From the NCBI RefSeq assembly GCF_003480255.1, contig NZ_QUIN01000002.1:84015-148014 (forward strand): DNA of 64,000 bases, given 5' to 3'. The stretch comes from Erysipelatoclostridium sp. AM42-17. GTDB taxonomy: Bacteria > Bacillota_I > Bacilli_A > Erysipelotrichales > Coprobacillaceae. Shown one piece after another: positions 1 through 9,666 of the stretch. The position numbers and the translations under genes are program-made. The notes beneath the pieces are model-generated. The model ran no database searches, had not been told where the DNA came from, and saw only the letters and a program-made list of their open reading frames with translations. Position 1 is the first letter of the stretch, and each line of letters starts with the position of its first letter.

Positions 1-109
1 ACTACCTCTCTTTCGAGTGCTCGTTTATACTACCATCTTTTCTTGCCTTTGTAAAGTGTTTTTTAATATTTTTCTATATTTATTTTACTTAATAAAAACA
101 ATCTATCAA

Positions 110-559
110 TTATAATATTTCATCACTATCTAAAATAATTGTTGTAGGTCCTGCATTGACCAAAGTTACGTTCATCATAGCACCAAAAACACCTGTTTCT
201 ACATGAATACCATGATTTTTGACTTCTTCATTAAAATAATCATAAAGAGGTTTTGAAATATCTGGTTTGGCTGCTCTTAAAAAACTAGGTCTTCTCCCTT
301 TTTTACAATTAGCATATAAAGTAAATTGCGAAATTGATAAAATTTCACCGTTAACATCTTTTAAAGATAAATTAAGTTTTTGATTTTCATCTTCAAATAT
401 TCTTAAATTAACTAACTTATCAACCATTTTTTTCACGATTTCTTTATTATCATCTTGAGTAATTCCTACCAGTACCATAAATCCATTATTAATTTGCCCA
501 TTAATCTTATTGTCAATCTCTACTTTACTATTTAATACTCTTTGAACGACTAATCTCAT
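110..559 (-). CDS. dtd: D-aminoacyl-tRNA deacylase
   Basis: Cytosolic proofreading enzyme that removes D-amino acids (and glycine) mischarged onto tRNA. The 149-residue length is normal for DTD. Visible family motifs are SQFT at 77-80, which forms the active-site wall, and the Gly-Pro pair at 137-138 of the cross-subunit Gly-cisPro motif. The start ATG follows AGGTAGGA. It diverges from rarA; the short gap between them holds overlapping -10-like boxes on both strands. In Bacillus dtd follows relA, but the downstream side here is the window edge and no terminator is visible in the first 109 bases. Identification is firm from sequence. Confidence 0.95.
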   Translation of the reverse strand: MRLVVQRVLNSKVEIDNKINGQINNGFMVLVGITQDDNKEIVKKMVDKLVNLRIFEDENQKLNLSLKDVNGEILSISQFTLYANCKKGRRPSFLRAAKPDISKPLYDYFNEEVKNHGIHVETGVFGAMMNVTLVNAGPTTIILDSDEIL

Positions 560-637
560 AATCCATCCTACCTTTTATTTTTTAAAAATGATATAATTAT
601 TATATCTAATTTTTTATATAAGAGAAAGGAATTTTTT

Positions 638-1900
638 ATGTCTACTCTAGCTTATAAAATGAGACCAACATCTTTAAATGATATTATTGGTCAATCTCAT
701 ATTGTTGGTGAAAATGGAATTTTTACACGTTTCGTTGAAAAGAAACATCCTCTATCAGTGATATTATATGGTCCACCAGGATGTGGTAAGACAACACTTG
801 CTATGGCATTAGCTCATGATTTAAATATTCCCTATCGCATATTTAATGCTTCAACGGGTAATAAAAAAGAAATGGATGCTATTGTTGCAGAAGCTAAATT
901 ATCAGGAACACTGTTTGTTATTATAGATGAAGTACACCGTCTTAATAAAATGAAACAAGATAATTTACTTCCTTATGTTGAAAGTGGTTTATTAATTATT
1001 GCTGGGTGTACAACTGCTAACCCTTATCATTCAATTAATCCAGCCATTCGTTCTCGTTGTCAAATTGTTGAAGTCAAACCACTCACAAACAAAGACATTA
1101 TTACAGGACTTAAAAATGCCCTTATTAGTGACAAAGGACTTAAAAATGAATTTTCCTGTGATCAAGAAGTGTTGGACTATATCGCAAGAATTTCTTCAGG
1201 AGATATTCGCTTTGCTTATAATTGTTTAGAATTATGCACAATTATATGTCAAGATCAGCACATTAAAAGTGAAGATGTTAAAAACGCCATACCAAATGCA
1301 AATGGTCAATTTGATAAAGATGAAGACCAGTATTATGATACTTTAAGTGGGTTACAAAAATCTATTCGTGGAAGTGATCCTAATGGTGCAATGTATTACT
1401 TAGCTAAGTTAATTGAATATGATGATATTGACTCATTAGAAAGACGTGTCATCACTTGTGCCTACGAAGATATTGGACTTGCTAACCCAAATGCATGTAT
1501 GCGTACAGTCATGGCTTTTCAAGCCGCTAAAGTTATAGGTTTTCCTGAAGCTCGTATTCCTATTGCAAGTGCTATTATAGATTTATGTTTATCGCCTAAA
1601 TCAAAATCAAGCGAAAACGCTATTGATAATGCTCTAGCAAATCTTAAATCACAGCCATTAAAAGCACCTCAATATTTAAGACTCACACCTGTAGGTTTAC
1701 AAGAAGATGAAACTTACCCTTATGATCGTCCTGAGCTGTGGGAATACATTCAATATTTACCAGATCAAATTGCCCACCAACAATTTTATGTGCCATGGAT
1801 GACAAGTCAATATGAAAAAGCTCTTGCGCAAAATTATCGTCGTATTTTACAACATGGTAGAACAAATGAAATAAAAAAATTAATTCATTCAAAAAAATAA
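638..1900 (+). CDS. rarA: Replication-associated recombination protein A (RarA/MgsA AAA+ ATPase)
   Basis: Clamp-loader-like AAA+ ATPase acting at stalled replication forks. Walker A GPPGCGKTT is at 45-53, Walker B VIIDE around 94-98, sensor-1 TTANP at 125-129, followed by an SRC arginine-finger region; the C-terminal half is the MgsA tetramerisation domain. At 420 residues it is full length. It is the only rightward gene in the first 21 kb, faces miaA tail to tail, and both share one terminator. The start is the first ATG after AGAAAGGA. Confidence 0.95.
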   Translation: MSTLAYKMRPTSLNDIIGQSHIVGENGIFTRFVEKKHPLSVILYGPPGCGKTTLAMALAHDLNIPYRIFNASTGNKKEMDAIVAEAKLSGTLFVIIDEVHRLNKMKQDNLLPYVESGLLIIAGCTTANPYHSINPAIRSRCQIVEVKPLTNKDIITGLKNALISDKGLKNEFSCDQEVLDYIARISSGDIRFAYNCLELCTIICQDQHIKSEDVKNAIPNANGQFDKDEDQYYDTLSGLQKSIRGSDPNGAMYYLAKLIEYDDIDSLERRVITCAYEDIGLANPNACMRTVMAFQAAKVIGFPEARIPIASAIIDLCLSPKSKSSENAIDNALANLKSQPLKAPQYLRLTPVGLQEDETYPYDRPELWEYIQYLPDQIAHQQFYVPWMTSQYEKALAQNYRRILQHGRTNEIKKLIHSKK

Positions 1901-1930
1901 TGTCCTATAAATAAAAGGACATTATTTTTT
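1890..1930. terminator. Bidirectional intrinsic terminator between rarA and miaA
   Basis: Stem AATGTCCT (1899-1906) pairs with AGGACATT (1916-1923), flanked by A-rich sequence on the left and T-rich on the right, so a U-run follows the stem on either strand. The stem overlaps both the rarA stop and the miaA stop. It ends the cotE-mutS-mutL-miaA transcript as well as rarA. Confidence 0.85.
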
Positions 1931-2825
1931 TATAAACATTATCTATTGTTTCTTCAAAACTTTTGAGGTTAACATCAAACCAATGAACAGGTACTTGGTT
2001 TTTAAACCAAGTATATTGTCTTTTAGCATATTGTCGTGAATGTTTTTTTATTAATTCTATCGTTTCTTCTTTTGATTGATGCCCTTGATAATAAGCAAAC
2101 CACTCCTTATATCCTATTGCCTTCATACTCTGAAGATCTTGAGAATAACCTTTTTTCATGAGATTATCAATTTCACCCAAGAGTCCTTGTTCCACCATCA
2201 AATCAACGCGATGATTAATTCTTTGATAAAGCACTTCTCGATCTAGTGTTAATCCAACAAAATAAGCATCATAGAGTAAGCAATGTTCTTGTCTAGCAAT
2301 CATTTCACTCTTTTTAGTTCCCGTACTTTCATAGATTGCTATAGCACGTAACACTCGCTGACGGTTATGGGGATGTAGTTGCTCTGCACTTTCTTGATCT
2401 ATTTTTTTTAAATACTGATAAAGTTGATCATCACTATAGTGTTGATATTTTTCAATATAATAACTTTGATCAAGGGGACTTTCACTAAATTCATAATCAT
2501 AAAGTGCTGCTTTAATATAAAGTCCTGTTCCACCAACAATAATAGGAACTTTGCCACGACTAGAAATATCATGAATACATTTTCTTACTTCATCTTGAAA
2601 ATCCTTAACACTATAATTTTCATCTGGTTCTTTAATATCTATTAGATAATGAGGAATACCGTCCATTTCTTGTGAAGTAACTTTAGCTGTACCAATATCC
2701 ATTGATTTATAAATTTGCATAGAATCGCCACTAATAATTTCACCATTGATTCTTTTAGCTAATTCTACAGACATTTTTGTTTTTCCAACCGCAGTTGGTC
2801 CTACAATTACAATGACTTTTTCCAT
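1905..2825 (-). CDS. miaA: tRNA dimethylallyltransferase
   Basis: Transfers dimethylallyl from DMAPP to N6 of A37 in tRNAs reading UNN codons, making i6A, the substrate of MiaB, also encoded in this window. P-loop GPTAVGKT at 9-16, GDSMQIY at 33-39 and GGTGLYI at 98-104 are the expected substrate and fold motifs; 306 residues is normal. Its ATG overlaps the mutL stop by one base (TAATG), so it is translationally coupled as the last gene of the operon. Ribosome site GAGGG. Confidence 0.96.
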   Translation of the reverse strand: MEKVIVIVGPTAVGKTKMSVELAKRINGEIISGDSMQIYKSMDIGTAKVTSQEMDGIPHYLIDIKEPDENYSVKDFQDEVRKCIHDISSRGKVPIIVGGTGLYIKAALYDYEFSESPLDQSYYIEKYQHYSDDQLYQYLKKIDQESAEQLHPHNRQRVLRAIAIYESTGTKKSEMIARQEHCLLYDAYFVGLTLDREVLYQRINHRVDLMVEQGLLGEIDNLMKKGYSQDLQSMKAIGYKEWFAYYQGHQSKEETIELIKKHSRQYAKRQYTWFKNQVPVHWFDVNLKSFEETIDNVYKKIMSFYL

Positions 2826-4633
2826 TATACAACCCTCTTAAATAATTTTTCTAATTCATAAGCAGAATAATGAATAATTGTTGGTCTTCCATGAGGACAA
2901 ACATAAGGATTATCACATCGCATTAAGTTATCAACAATAGTTTGCATTGCCTCAATAGAAAGATGACTATTCCCCTTTAATGAAGCTTTACAGCTCAATG
3001 TTGCAATCGCATGTTCTTGAAGAGCAATAACATCTATTTGATTATGATGAATGACCTGATTCATTAAATCTTCAATAAATACATATTCATCTATATTATT
3101 CATCCACATTGGTAATTTTCTAACAATGAAGCCTCCACCATATGGTTCGACATCAATTCCTACTTGTTTTAACAAATCTTTTCTTTCTTCTATAATCATA
3201 CATTCACTCAATGGGTATTCAACTGTAATAGGAACTAATAAGTCTCTCATTGTTAAATCTAAATTTTTATATTTAGCTAAGAAATATTCATAGTTTACTC
3301 TTTCTTGAGCAGCATGTTGGTCAATGAGATACATACCACTTTCATCTTCACCAACAATATAAGTTCCGTGAATTTGAGCCTTCACAAAAATTTTCTTTTT
3401 CATCTGTTTTAATGGTTGATGAATTGGTTTTTCAATTACCTTTTCTTCTTTTATTTCTTCCTGATCTTCATGATAAGTTTCTTTAGCTTCATGAATTACA
3501 GGAGGTTGAACATATTCGACTTGCGAAATAAATTCCTCTTTTTCTTTTATAGAAACAGGTTCAACAAGATCTTCTTGAAGATAATTAATATTGAGATCTA
3601 ATTGTTCACTTTGAGGCTTATACACCGGTTTTTCTTCTACTTGATATGTCTGATTCACATTTTCCAAAGCTCTACAGATTCCTTGATATATCAAATCTCT
3701 AAGTTGATACTCTTTAGAAAATTTGACTTCTAGTTTAGATGGATGAACATTAACGTCTACCAAATAGGGATCAATTTCAATATCAATAACAGCTATGGGA
3801 TAACGATTATCAGCCAAATATTTTCGATATGCTTTATTAACACTATCTATCGTAATTTGATTTTTTACGACACGATGATTAACCATTGTTACAATATGAT
3901 TTTTATTTGCTCGATTGACTTCAATTTTGCCAATATATCCACTAATAGAAAATTCTTGATCTTCAAATTTTACAGGTATCATATTTTTTGTTACTGATAA
4001 ACCATATATTTGATTAATAACTTCCAACAATTGACCATTGCCATTTGTCTTAAAAATCATTTTTTTATTATGTAATAAACTAAAAGCGATATGAGGATAA
4101 GATAATGCTAATTTTTCAACATAATTTTGAATATGAGCAAACTCTGCTTGCATAGATTTAACATATTTTAATCTTGCAGGAACATTTTGAAACAACTTTT
4201 CAACTTTAATAGTAGTTCCTTGTTTTAAATCACTTTCTTGTAAAGAAATATATTTTCCAAATTCATAAGTGACAATTGTCCCTTGATGACCATCACTTGT
4301 TTTTAATTCAAAATGACTAATCGATGCAATAGAAGGAATAGCTTCTCCTCTAAAGCCTAATGTTTGAATACAAAATAAATCCTGATCATCTTTAATTTTA
4401 CTTGTTGCATGGCGCAAAAAGCATAACTTAGCATCTTCCTGATCCATTCCTAAACCATTATCACTTATTTGAATAAGCTGTAAACCACCATCTTCTATTT
4501 GAATATCTATTTTACTACTTTTTGCATCAATACTATTCTCTACTAATTCTTTAACAACATTAGCAGGTCTTTCAATAACCTCTCCAGCTGCAATCTTATT
4601 AGCTAGAACTTCATCTAATTGTTTTATTTTCAT
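2825..4633 (-). CDS. mutL: DNA mismatch repair protein MutL (endonuclease type)
   Basis: GHKL ATPase that couples MutS mismatch recognition to strand incision. The N-terminal ATPase motifs (NKIAAGEVIERP, a GFRGEA box) are intact. The C-terminal domain carries the DQHA-x2-E-x4-E metal-binding endonuclease motif starting at residue 438 and the CPHGRP box at about 579-584, so this MutL should nick DNA itself, as expected in bacteria lacking MutH. The linker at about 330-410 is rich in Glu and Lys, as usual. It starts 4 bases after the mutS stop and overlaps miaA, in a cotE-mutS-mutL-miaA order. Confidence 0.97.
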   Translation of the reverse strand: MKIKQLDEVLANKIAAGEVIERPANVVKELVENSIDAKSSKIDIQIEDGGLQLIQISDNGLGMDQEDAKLCFLRHATSKIKDDQDLFCIQTLGFRGEAIPSIASISHFELKTSDGHQGTIVTYEFGKYISLQESDLKQGTTIKVEKLFQNVPARLKYVKSMQAEFAHIQNYVEKLALSYPHIAFSLLHNKKMIFKTNGNGQLLEVINQIYGLSVTKNMIPVKFEDQEFSISGYIGKIEVNRANKNHIVTMVNHRVVKNQITIDSVNKAYRKYLADNRYPIAVIDIEIDPYLVDVNVHPSKLEVKFSKEYQLRDLIYQGICRALENVNQTYQVEEKPVYKPQSEQLDLNINYLQEDLVEPVSIKEKEEFISQVEYVQPPVIHEAKETYHEDQEEIKEEKVIEKPIHQPLKQMKKKIFVKAQIHGTYIVGEDESGMYLIDQHAAQERVNYEYFLAKYKNLDLTMRDLLVPITVEYPLSECMIIEERKDLLKQVGIDVEPYGGGFIVRKLPMWMNNIDEYVFIEDLMNQVIHHNQIDVIALQEHAIATLSCKASLKGNSHLSIEAMQTIVDNLMRCDNPYVCPHGRPTIIHYSAYELEKLFKRVV

Positions 4634-4637
4634 TTAT

Positions 4638-7151
4638 TTACCTCTTTTGATCATTCAATTTTTTTAATTCAATTAAAGTTGATAGGGCATCAAGAGGTGA
4701 TAAAGCCATAGGATCAATATTATCTAAATATTTTTCCACTTCACTTTCTTTAACAACTGTTTTAACAACCTCTGGTTGACTTAAATGATGTTCAATATTA
4801 TTTTCCTCTAATGCATCTAATAAATGATCTGCACGTTCTAACACATTTTCAGGTAAATGCGCTAAGCGAGCAACATTAATCCCATAAGATTTATTAGAAC
4901 GTCCTGGTTTGATTTGATAATGAAACACCAGTTTATCATGATCAACACTCGCACTAGCATGAACATTTTGAATACCCAAGTTCTTATCTTCTAAGAAAGT
5001 CAATTCATGATAATGAGTAGAAAATAATGTCATACATTTAATATGTGTGGCAATATATTCAACCATTGACTGAGCAATAGCCATTCCATCAAAAGTAGCA
5101 GTTCCTCTACCAATTTCATCAAATAGAATTAAAGAATTTTCACTAGCAAAACGTAAAGCATTATTGGCTTCTAACATTTCTACCATGAAAGTAGATTGTC
5201 CACTAATTAAATCATCACTTGCGCCAATACGGGTAAAGATTTGATCAAAAATAGGTAAAGTTGCATAATCTGCAGGAACAAAACTACCAATTTGTGCCAT
5301 CACGACTATTAAGGCAACCTGACGCATATAAGTTGATTTACCACCCATATTAGGTCCTGTAATCAACATAACTGGATGATCTTTATCAATAAAAACATCA
5401 TTAGCCACATAACTTCCATGACTCATTACTTTTTCTATAACACCATGTCTTCCTTGTTTAACTTCCAATTTTTTATTTTGATTGAAAACAGGACGAACAT
5501 AATTATTTTCACTAGCAAGCATGGCTAAAGATTGATAAACATCGATTTGAGCAATAACTTTAGCGACATCTTGTATCATATGAACATCTTTTTTTATTTG
5601 ATTTCTTACATCATTAAAGATAACATATTCTAATTTTTGGATTTTATCTTGAGCTGATAAAATTTTATTTTCCATATCTTTTAATTCAGGTGTAATAAAT
5701 CTTTCAGCATTTGATAAGCTTTGTTTTCTTGTATAAGCAAATTCATCTTTAATTAAAGATAAGTTTCCTTTTGTTACTTCAATATAATAACCAAAAACAC
5801 GATTATAACCAACTTTTAATCCTTTAATACCTGTCTTTTCACGTTCCTTTTGTTCAAATTCAACGAGCCATTGTTTACCATGATCTCTTAAATATCTTAA
5901 TTCATCTAATTCATTTGAAAAACCTTCTTTAATAATTCCTCCTTCTTTTACAACTAAAGGTGGATTATCAATAATAGCTTGATCTATTAATTGAGTAATA
6001 TGTGATAAATCAACCAATTGTTCAGCTAATCGATTTGTTAGAGGTTCATCTAAAGATAATAACTGGTTTTTCAATTCTGGAACAACTTTTAAAGAAGCAC
6101 TAATCCATTTTAAATCACGAGCATTAACATTACCAAAAGCAATACGACTTGATAATCTTTCTAGATCATAAACATCTTTTAAAATTTCTTTAATGCTTTC
6201 TCTTTGAATAAATTGTTGAGTAAAAATCTCTACAATATCTAATCTTTGTTCTATAGTTTGTAAATTAAGTAAAGGACGATCCAAATAGTTTTTTAATAAA
6301 CGGGAACCCATAGCACACTTCGTTTGATCTAATAACCAAAACAAAGAACCATATTTATCATGATCACGTGCATTAGCAGTCAATTCTAGTGATTTTTTAG
6401 TATATAAATCCATGGTCATATAATCTTCATTTTTAACTTCTTGGATCATTTGTAAGTGTTCCAAATCTCTTTTTTGTGTTTCTAAAAGATAATTAAGCAA
6501 TAGAGAAGACACTTTGATTTGTTTTAGATCATGAATATTTTTAAACATATTTTCATAACGATCATTAAACTGATCATTTTCATAATAAGAAACCATCATA
6601 TTATCAAACTGTAAACTTTCACTAGGTAAAACAACAATTTCTTTAACATCCATTGATGTTAATTGATTTTTAAGAGCATGTTCATTTTTTTCAATATTCA
6701 CAACTAAAAATTCACCCGTTGTAATATCACAAAAAGCGATCACGTATTGAAAATCAAAAGTCATCATACTTGCTATGTAATTATTTTTATTCTTTGTCAT
6801 CGATTCATCAAAAATCGTACCTGGTGTAATAATTTGTACAACACCACGTTCAACCAATCCTTTTTTACTTGGATCACTTAACTGTTCAACAATAGCCACA
6901 CGATGACCATTATCAACCAATTTTTGAATATAACCACTAGCTGAATGAAAAGGAACCCCACACATTGGTACCCTTTCTTTAGCACCTGCATTTTTACCAG
7001 TTAAAGCTAATTCTAATTCTTTTGAAACCGTAATTGCATCATCAAAAAACATCTCATAAAAGTCTCCTAAACGGAACATCACAATATCATGAACATGTTC
7101 TTCTTTTATTTTTAAATATTGCATCATCATTGGACTATATTTTGGTTTCAT
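4638..7151 (-). CDS. mutS: DNA mismatch repair protein MutS
   Basis: Mismatch-recognition ATPase. The mismatch-wedging Phe-x-Glu motif is F31-Y-E33, Walker A GPNMGGKST is at about 599-607, and Walker B DEIGRGT begins at about 678. Length 837 fits MutS1 rather than MutS2 (no Smr domain). Start ATG follows GAGGTAG. It lies directly downstream of cotE (56-base gap) and upstream of mutL, matching the Bacillus cotE-mutS-mutL arrangement. Confidence 0.97.
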   Translation of the reverse strand: MKPKYSPMMMQYLKIKEEHVHDIVMFRLGDFYEMFFDDAITVSKELELALTGKNAGAKERVPMCGVPFHSASGYIQKLVDNGHRVAIVEQLSDPSKKGLVERGVVQIITPGTIFDESMTKNKNNYIASMMTFDFQYVIAFCDITTGEFLVVNIEKNEHALKNQLTSMDVKEIVVLPSESLQFDNMMVSYYENDQFNDRYENMFKNIHDLKQIKVSSLLLNYLLETQKRDLEHLQMIQEVKNEDYMTMDLYTKKSLELTANARDHDKYGSLFWLLDQTKCAMGSRLLKNYLDRPLLNLQTIEQRLDIVEIFTQQFIQRESIKEILKDVYDLERLSSRIAFGNVNARDLKWISASLKVVPELKNQLLSLDEPLTNRLAEQLVDLSHITQLIDQAIIDNPPLVVKEGGIIKEGFSNELDELRYLRDHGKQWLVEFEQKEREKTGIKGLKVGYNRVFGYYIEVTKGNLSLIKDEFAYTRKQSLSNAERFITPELKDMENKILSAQDKIQKLEYVIFNDVRNQIKKDVHMIQDVAKVIAQIDVYQSLAMLASENNYVRPVFNQNKKLEVKQGRHGVIEKVMSHGSYVANDVFIDKDHPVMLITGPNMGGKSTYMRQVALIVVMAQIGSFVPADYATLPIFDQIFTRIGASDDLISGQSTFMVEMLEANNALRFASENSLILFDEIGRGTATFDGMAIAQSMVEYIATHIKCMTLFSTHYHELTFLEDKNLGIQNVHASASVDHDKLVFHYQIKPGRSNKSYGINVARLAHLPENVLERADHLLDALEENNIEHHLSQPEVVKTVVKESEVEKYLDNIDPMALSPLDALSTLIELKKLNDQKR

Positions 7152-7207
7152 TTTACTACCTCTTCTTTCAATACTGCCAACATTATAACATAGAAAGACA
7201 TATCTTT

Positions 7208-7696
7208 CTATGTTATAAAATCGGTATTCACTTTGATTTCTTGATCTGAATCATTGACTATATTCTGCTTATTTTCTACCATAATCGTCGTTTCTCCTAT
7301 GATTTTTAAAGCTAATTCTTTTTCTATCTCTAATTCAATGATTTGTTTATTTAAGTTAGCATGAATACACTTAGGTATTTTTTGACAGCTTACTTTTAAT
7401 TCATCTTGATTATTTAATATATGCCCTGAACAATTTAAGTCTATCATTTCTTGGTACTGAACTACTTTCTTTAATAAATGGCTATCATTTAAATAACTAT
7501 ACCAGACATGCATTTCTAAGCTACCATAAATAATTGGTTTCCCTTTTTCAATTTTAGCTTCAAAACAATGATTACAAATCCAGCATCCTAATATTTTGTC
7601 AATATGTTCTACTTCAAAATGATATTTATCTACTGATCTTTTATGTCCCTTAGCAATCGTTGCTTTAGTCATAATTTCAAATATTTGATTCGACAT
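7208..7696 (-). CDS. cotE: Outer spore coat morphogenetic protein CotE
   Basis: Morphogenetic protein that in Bacillus organises the outer spore coat around the forespore. The 162-residue protein has the CotE landmarks: an N-terminal ITKA-type segment (here MTKATIAKG, 9-17), ILGCWI at 35-40 and HVWYSY at 63-68, and an acidic/polar C-terminus. Position next to mutS-mutL is the same as in B. subtilis, which strongly supports the call. It implies the host makes endospores. Ribosome site AAAGGGTG precedes ATG. Confidence 0.88.
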   Translation of the reverse strand: MSNQIFEIMTKATIAKGHKRSVDKYHFEVEHIDKILGCWICNHCFEAKIEKGKPIIYGSLEMHVWYSYLNDSHLLKKVVQYQEMIDLNCSGHILNNQDELKVSCQKIPKCIHANLNKQIIELEIEKELALKIIGETTIMVENKQNIVNDSDQEIKVNTDFIT

Positions 7697-7727
7697 ATCA
7701 TCACCCTTTATAACTTTATGTCTTAAA

Positions 7728-7755
7728 ATAAAAAAAAGACTTCTAAGAAGTCTTA
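7728..7755 (-). terminator. guaB intrinsic terminator
   Basis: Stem AAGACTTC (7736-7743) / GAAGTCTT (7747-7754) followed on the minus strand by an unbroken run of seven T. The stem overlaps the guaB stop codon and isolates guaB from cotE. Confidence 0.85.
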
Positions 7756-9264
7756 ATTTTTATGTTGATTGTTTGATGAGTCTTTTAAGACAACATCATG
7801 AGCTCCACCTTCAACAATACTCGTTGAAGAAACAAGTGTAATTTTTGCTTTTTCTTGTAATTCTGGAATTGTAAGAGCACCACAGTTACACATTGTATGT
7901 TTAATCTTAGATAAAGTTAATCCTACGTTATCTTTTAAACTTCCAGCATATGGTACATATGAATCAACACCTTCTTCAAAAGAAAGTTTTTGATCTCCAC
8001 CCATATCATAACGTTGCCAGTTACGAGCACGAGCAGATCCTTCTCCCCAGTATTCTTTCATATATTGACCATTAATACTTACTTTATTTGTTGGAGATTC
8101 ATCAAATCTTGAGAAATATCGTCCTAACATGATGAAATCAGAACCCATTGCAAGTGCAAGAGTCATATGATAATCATGAACAATACCACCATCACTACAG
8201 ATAGGTACATAAATTCCTGTTTCTTTAAAATATTCATCACGAGCTTTAGCTACTTCAATAGTTGCAGTTGCTTGACCACGTCCAATTCCTTTTTGTTCAC
8301 GAGTGATACAAATAGATCCTCCACCAATACCAATTTTAACGAAATCAGCACCAGCTTCAGCTAAAAATCTAAATCCATCAGCATCAACTACGTTACCAGC
8401 TCCCACTTTAACTGTATCCCCATAGTTTTCTCTAATCCAATCAATAGTCATTTTTTGCCATTCAGAGAAACCTTCTGATGAGTCAATACATAATACATCA
8501 GCACCCGCTTCTACTAATGCAGGAACACGTGTTTCATAGTCACGAGTATTAATTCCAGCACCAACAATATAACGTTTATTTTCATCTAATAATTGGTTTG
8601 GATTAGATTTTCTTGTTTCATAATCTTTTCTAAACACAAAGTAATGTAATCTTTGTTCATCATCTATAATTGGTAATGCATTTAATTTGTTATCCCAGAT
8701 GATATCATTACATTCTTTTAATGATACCCCGATATGACCACAAATTAATTTATCAAAAGGTGTCATAAAATCAACAACTTTTGTATCCATTGAAAGACGT
8801 GATACACGATAGTCTCTTCCTGTAACAACACCAATTAATTTACCATTTGCACTTCCGTCTTCAGTAACAGCCATTGTAGAATGACCTGTTTTTTCTTTTA
8901 AAGCAATAACATCAGCTAATGTAGATGTTGCTGATAAATTAGAATCACTTGGTACAAAACCTGCTTTATAATTTTTAGCACGTCTTACCATTGCTGCTTG
9001 ACTTTCTACGCTTTGTGATCCATAGATAAAAGAAACCCCACCTTCTTTAGCTAAAGCCACTGCCATATTATCATCAGATACAGCTTGCATAATTGCAGAA
9101 ACTAATGGAATATTTAATGATAATGTTGGTTCTTCCCCTTTTTTGAACTTAACTAATGGTGTTTTTAAACTTACATTTTTTGGTTGACACTCTGCTGAAG
9201 AGTATCCTGGTACTAATAAGTATTCATTAAATGTGTGTGATGGTTCATCAAAATAAAATGCCAT
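7753..9264 (-). CDS. guaB: Inosine-5'-monophosphate dehydrogenase
   Basis: Oxidises IMP to XMP with NAD+, the rate-limiting step to GMP. A TIM barrel is interrupted by a CBS pair at about 110-220. The active-site loop is GGGSICITR with catalytic Cys319; the mobile flap carries the Arg418-Tyr419 dyad; DSS at 261-263 binds NAD/IMP. Length (503), Cys319 and Arg418-Tyr419 coincide with the numbering I recall for the protozoan Tritrichomonas foetus enzyme, whereas standard Firmicute GuaB is shorter with an SICTTR loop. It has a consensus promoter and its own terminator, although it sits between ymcA-like and cotE. Confidence 0.96.
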   Translation of the reverse strand: MAFYFDEPSHTFNEYLLVPGYSSAECQPKNVSLKTPLVKFKKGEEPTLSLNIPLVSAIMQAVSDDNMAVALAKEGGVSFIYGSQSVESQAAMVRRAKNYKAGFVPSDSNLSATSTLADVIALKEKTGHSTMAVTEDGSANGKLIGVVTGRDYRVSRLSMDTKVVDFMTPFDKLICGHIGVSLKECNDIIWDNKLNALPIIDDEQRLHYFVFRKDYETRKSNPNQLLDENKRYIVGAGINTRDYETRVPALVEAGADVLCIDSSEGFSEWQKMTIDWIRENYGDTVKVGAGNVVDADGFRFLAEAGADFVKIGIGGGSICITREQKGIGRGQATATIEVAKARDEYFKETGIYVPICSDGGIVHDYHMTLALAMGSDFIMLGRYFSRFDESPTNKVSINGQYMKEYWGEGSARARNWQRYDMGGDQKLSFEEGVDSYVPYAGSLKDNVGLTLSKIKHTMCNCGALTIPELQEKAKITLVSSTSIVEGGAHDVVLKDSSNNQHKN

Positions 9265-9303
9265 TTTTGTTCTCCTTTTCTTATATTTTGTAAATTTCTA
9301 TAA

Positions 9304-9332
9304 ATTATAATTTTAGTTATTTCATATGTCAA
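9304..9332 (-). promoter_or_regulatory. guaB promoter, perfect sigma-A consensus
   Basis: On the minus strand TTGACA (9327-9332), a 17-base spacer and TATAAT (9304-9309) match the consensus at all 12 positions. The start of transcription should fall near 9297, giving a leader of about 30 bases to the guaB ATG; that is too short for a purine riboswitch. Confidence 0.9.
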
Positions 9333-9336
9333 TAGT

Positions 9337-9666
9337 TTATTTCATTAATTGCCCATTTATTGATGTATTTATTGTTTGTAATAATTCATTTAATTCTTCT
9401 TTTAAATATAGACTATTGACAACTAAAGGATGATTTTCAAATGATGATCTTAATTCTTGATATTCTTCAATTGTTTGATAGACAGAATCATCTTGCTTTG
9501 CTTTTTGATTAACAATCTTTTTTTGTAATACTTTAATTTGTTTTTCTAACTCTTGTAGTTCTTGATGACAAGCAAGTTCTTTTTCAATTTTTTGATATTC
9601 TTTGACTAAATCCAAATTTAATATTTCTTGATTAAGTGCTTGAGCCAAAGTATCAATCTTGTTCAA
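9337..9666 (-). CDS. YlbF/YmcA-family protein (RicA-like)
   Basis: Small helical protein of the YlbF/YmcA family, whose Bacillus members RicA, RicF and RicT form a complex that tunes RNase Y activity, biofilm formation and sporulation. The fold is almost all helix with heptad-like Leu/Ile/Lys stretches at about 25-65. It is shorter (about 109 residues) than RicA (143) and has one cysteine. The reading frame is open to a GTG at 9675, but AAGGTG fits the TTG at 9666 better, so I start there. It overlaps the 3' end of miaB, as ymcA follows miaB in Bacillus. Whether it is RicA or RicF cannot be settled by eye. Confidence 0.8.
   Translation of the reverse strand: MNKIDTLAQALNQEILNLDLVKEYQKIEKELACHQELQELEKQIKVLQKKIVNQKAKQDDSVYQTIEEYQELRSSFENHPLVVNSLYLKEELNELLQTINTSINGQLMK

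Noticed and set aside
9265..9336. Purine riboswitch upstream of guaB
   Set aside because: The leader from the mapped promoter is only about 30 bases, too short for a purine aptamer, and no conserved junction sequence is present.
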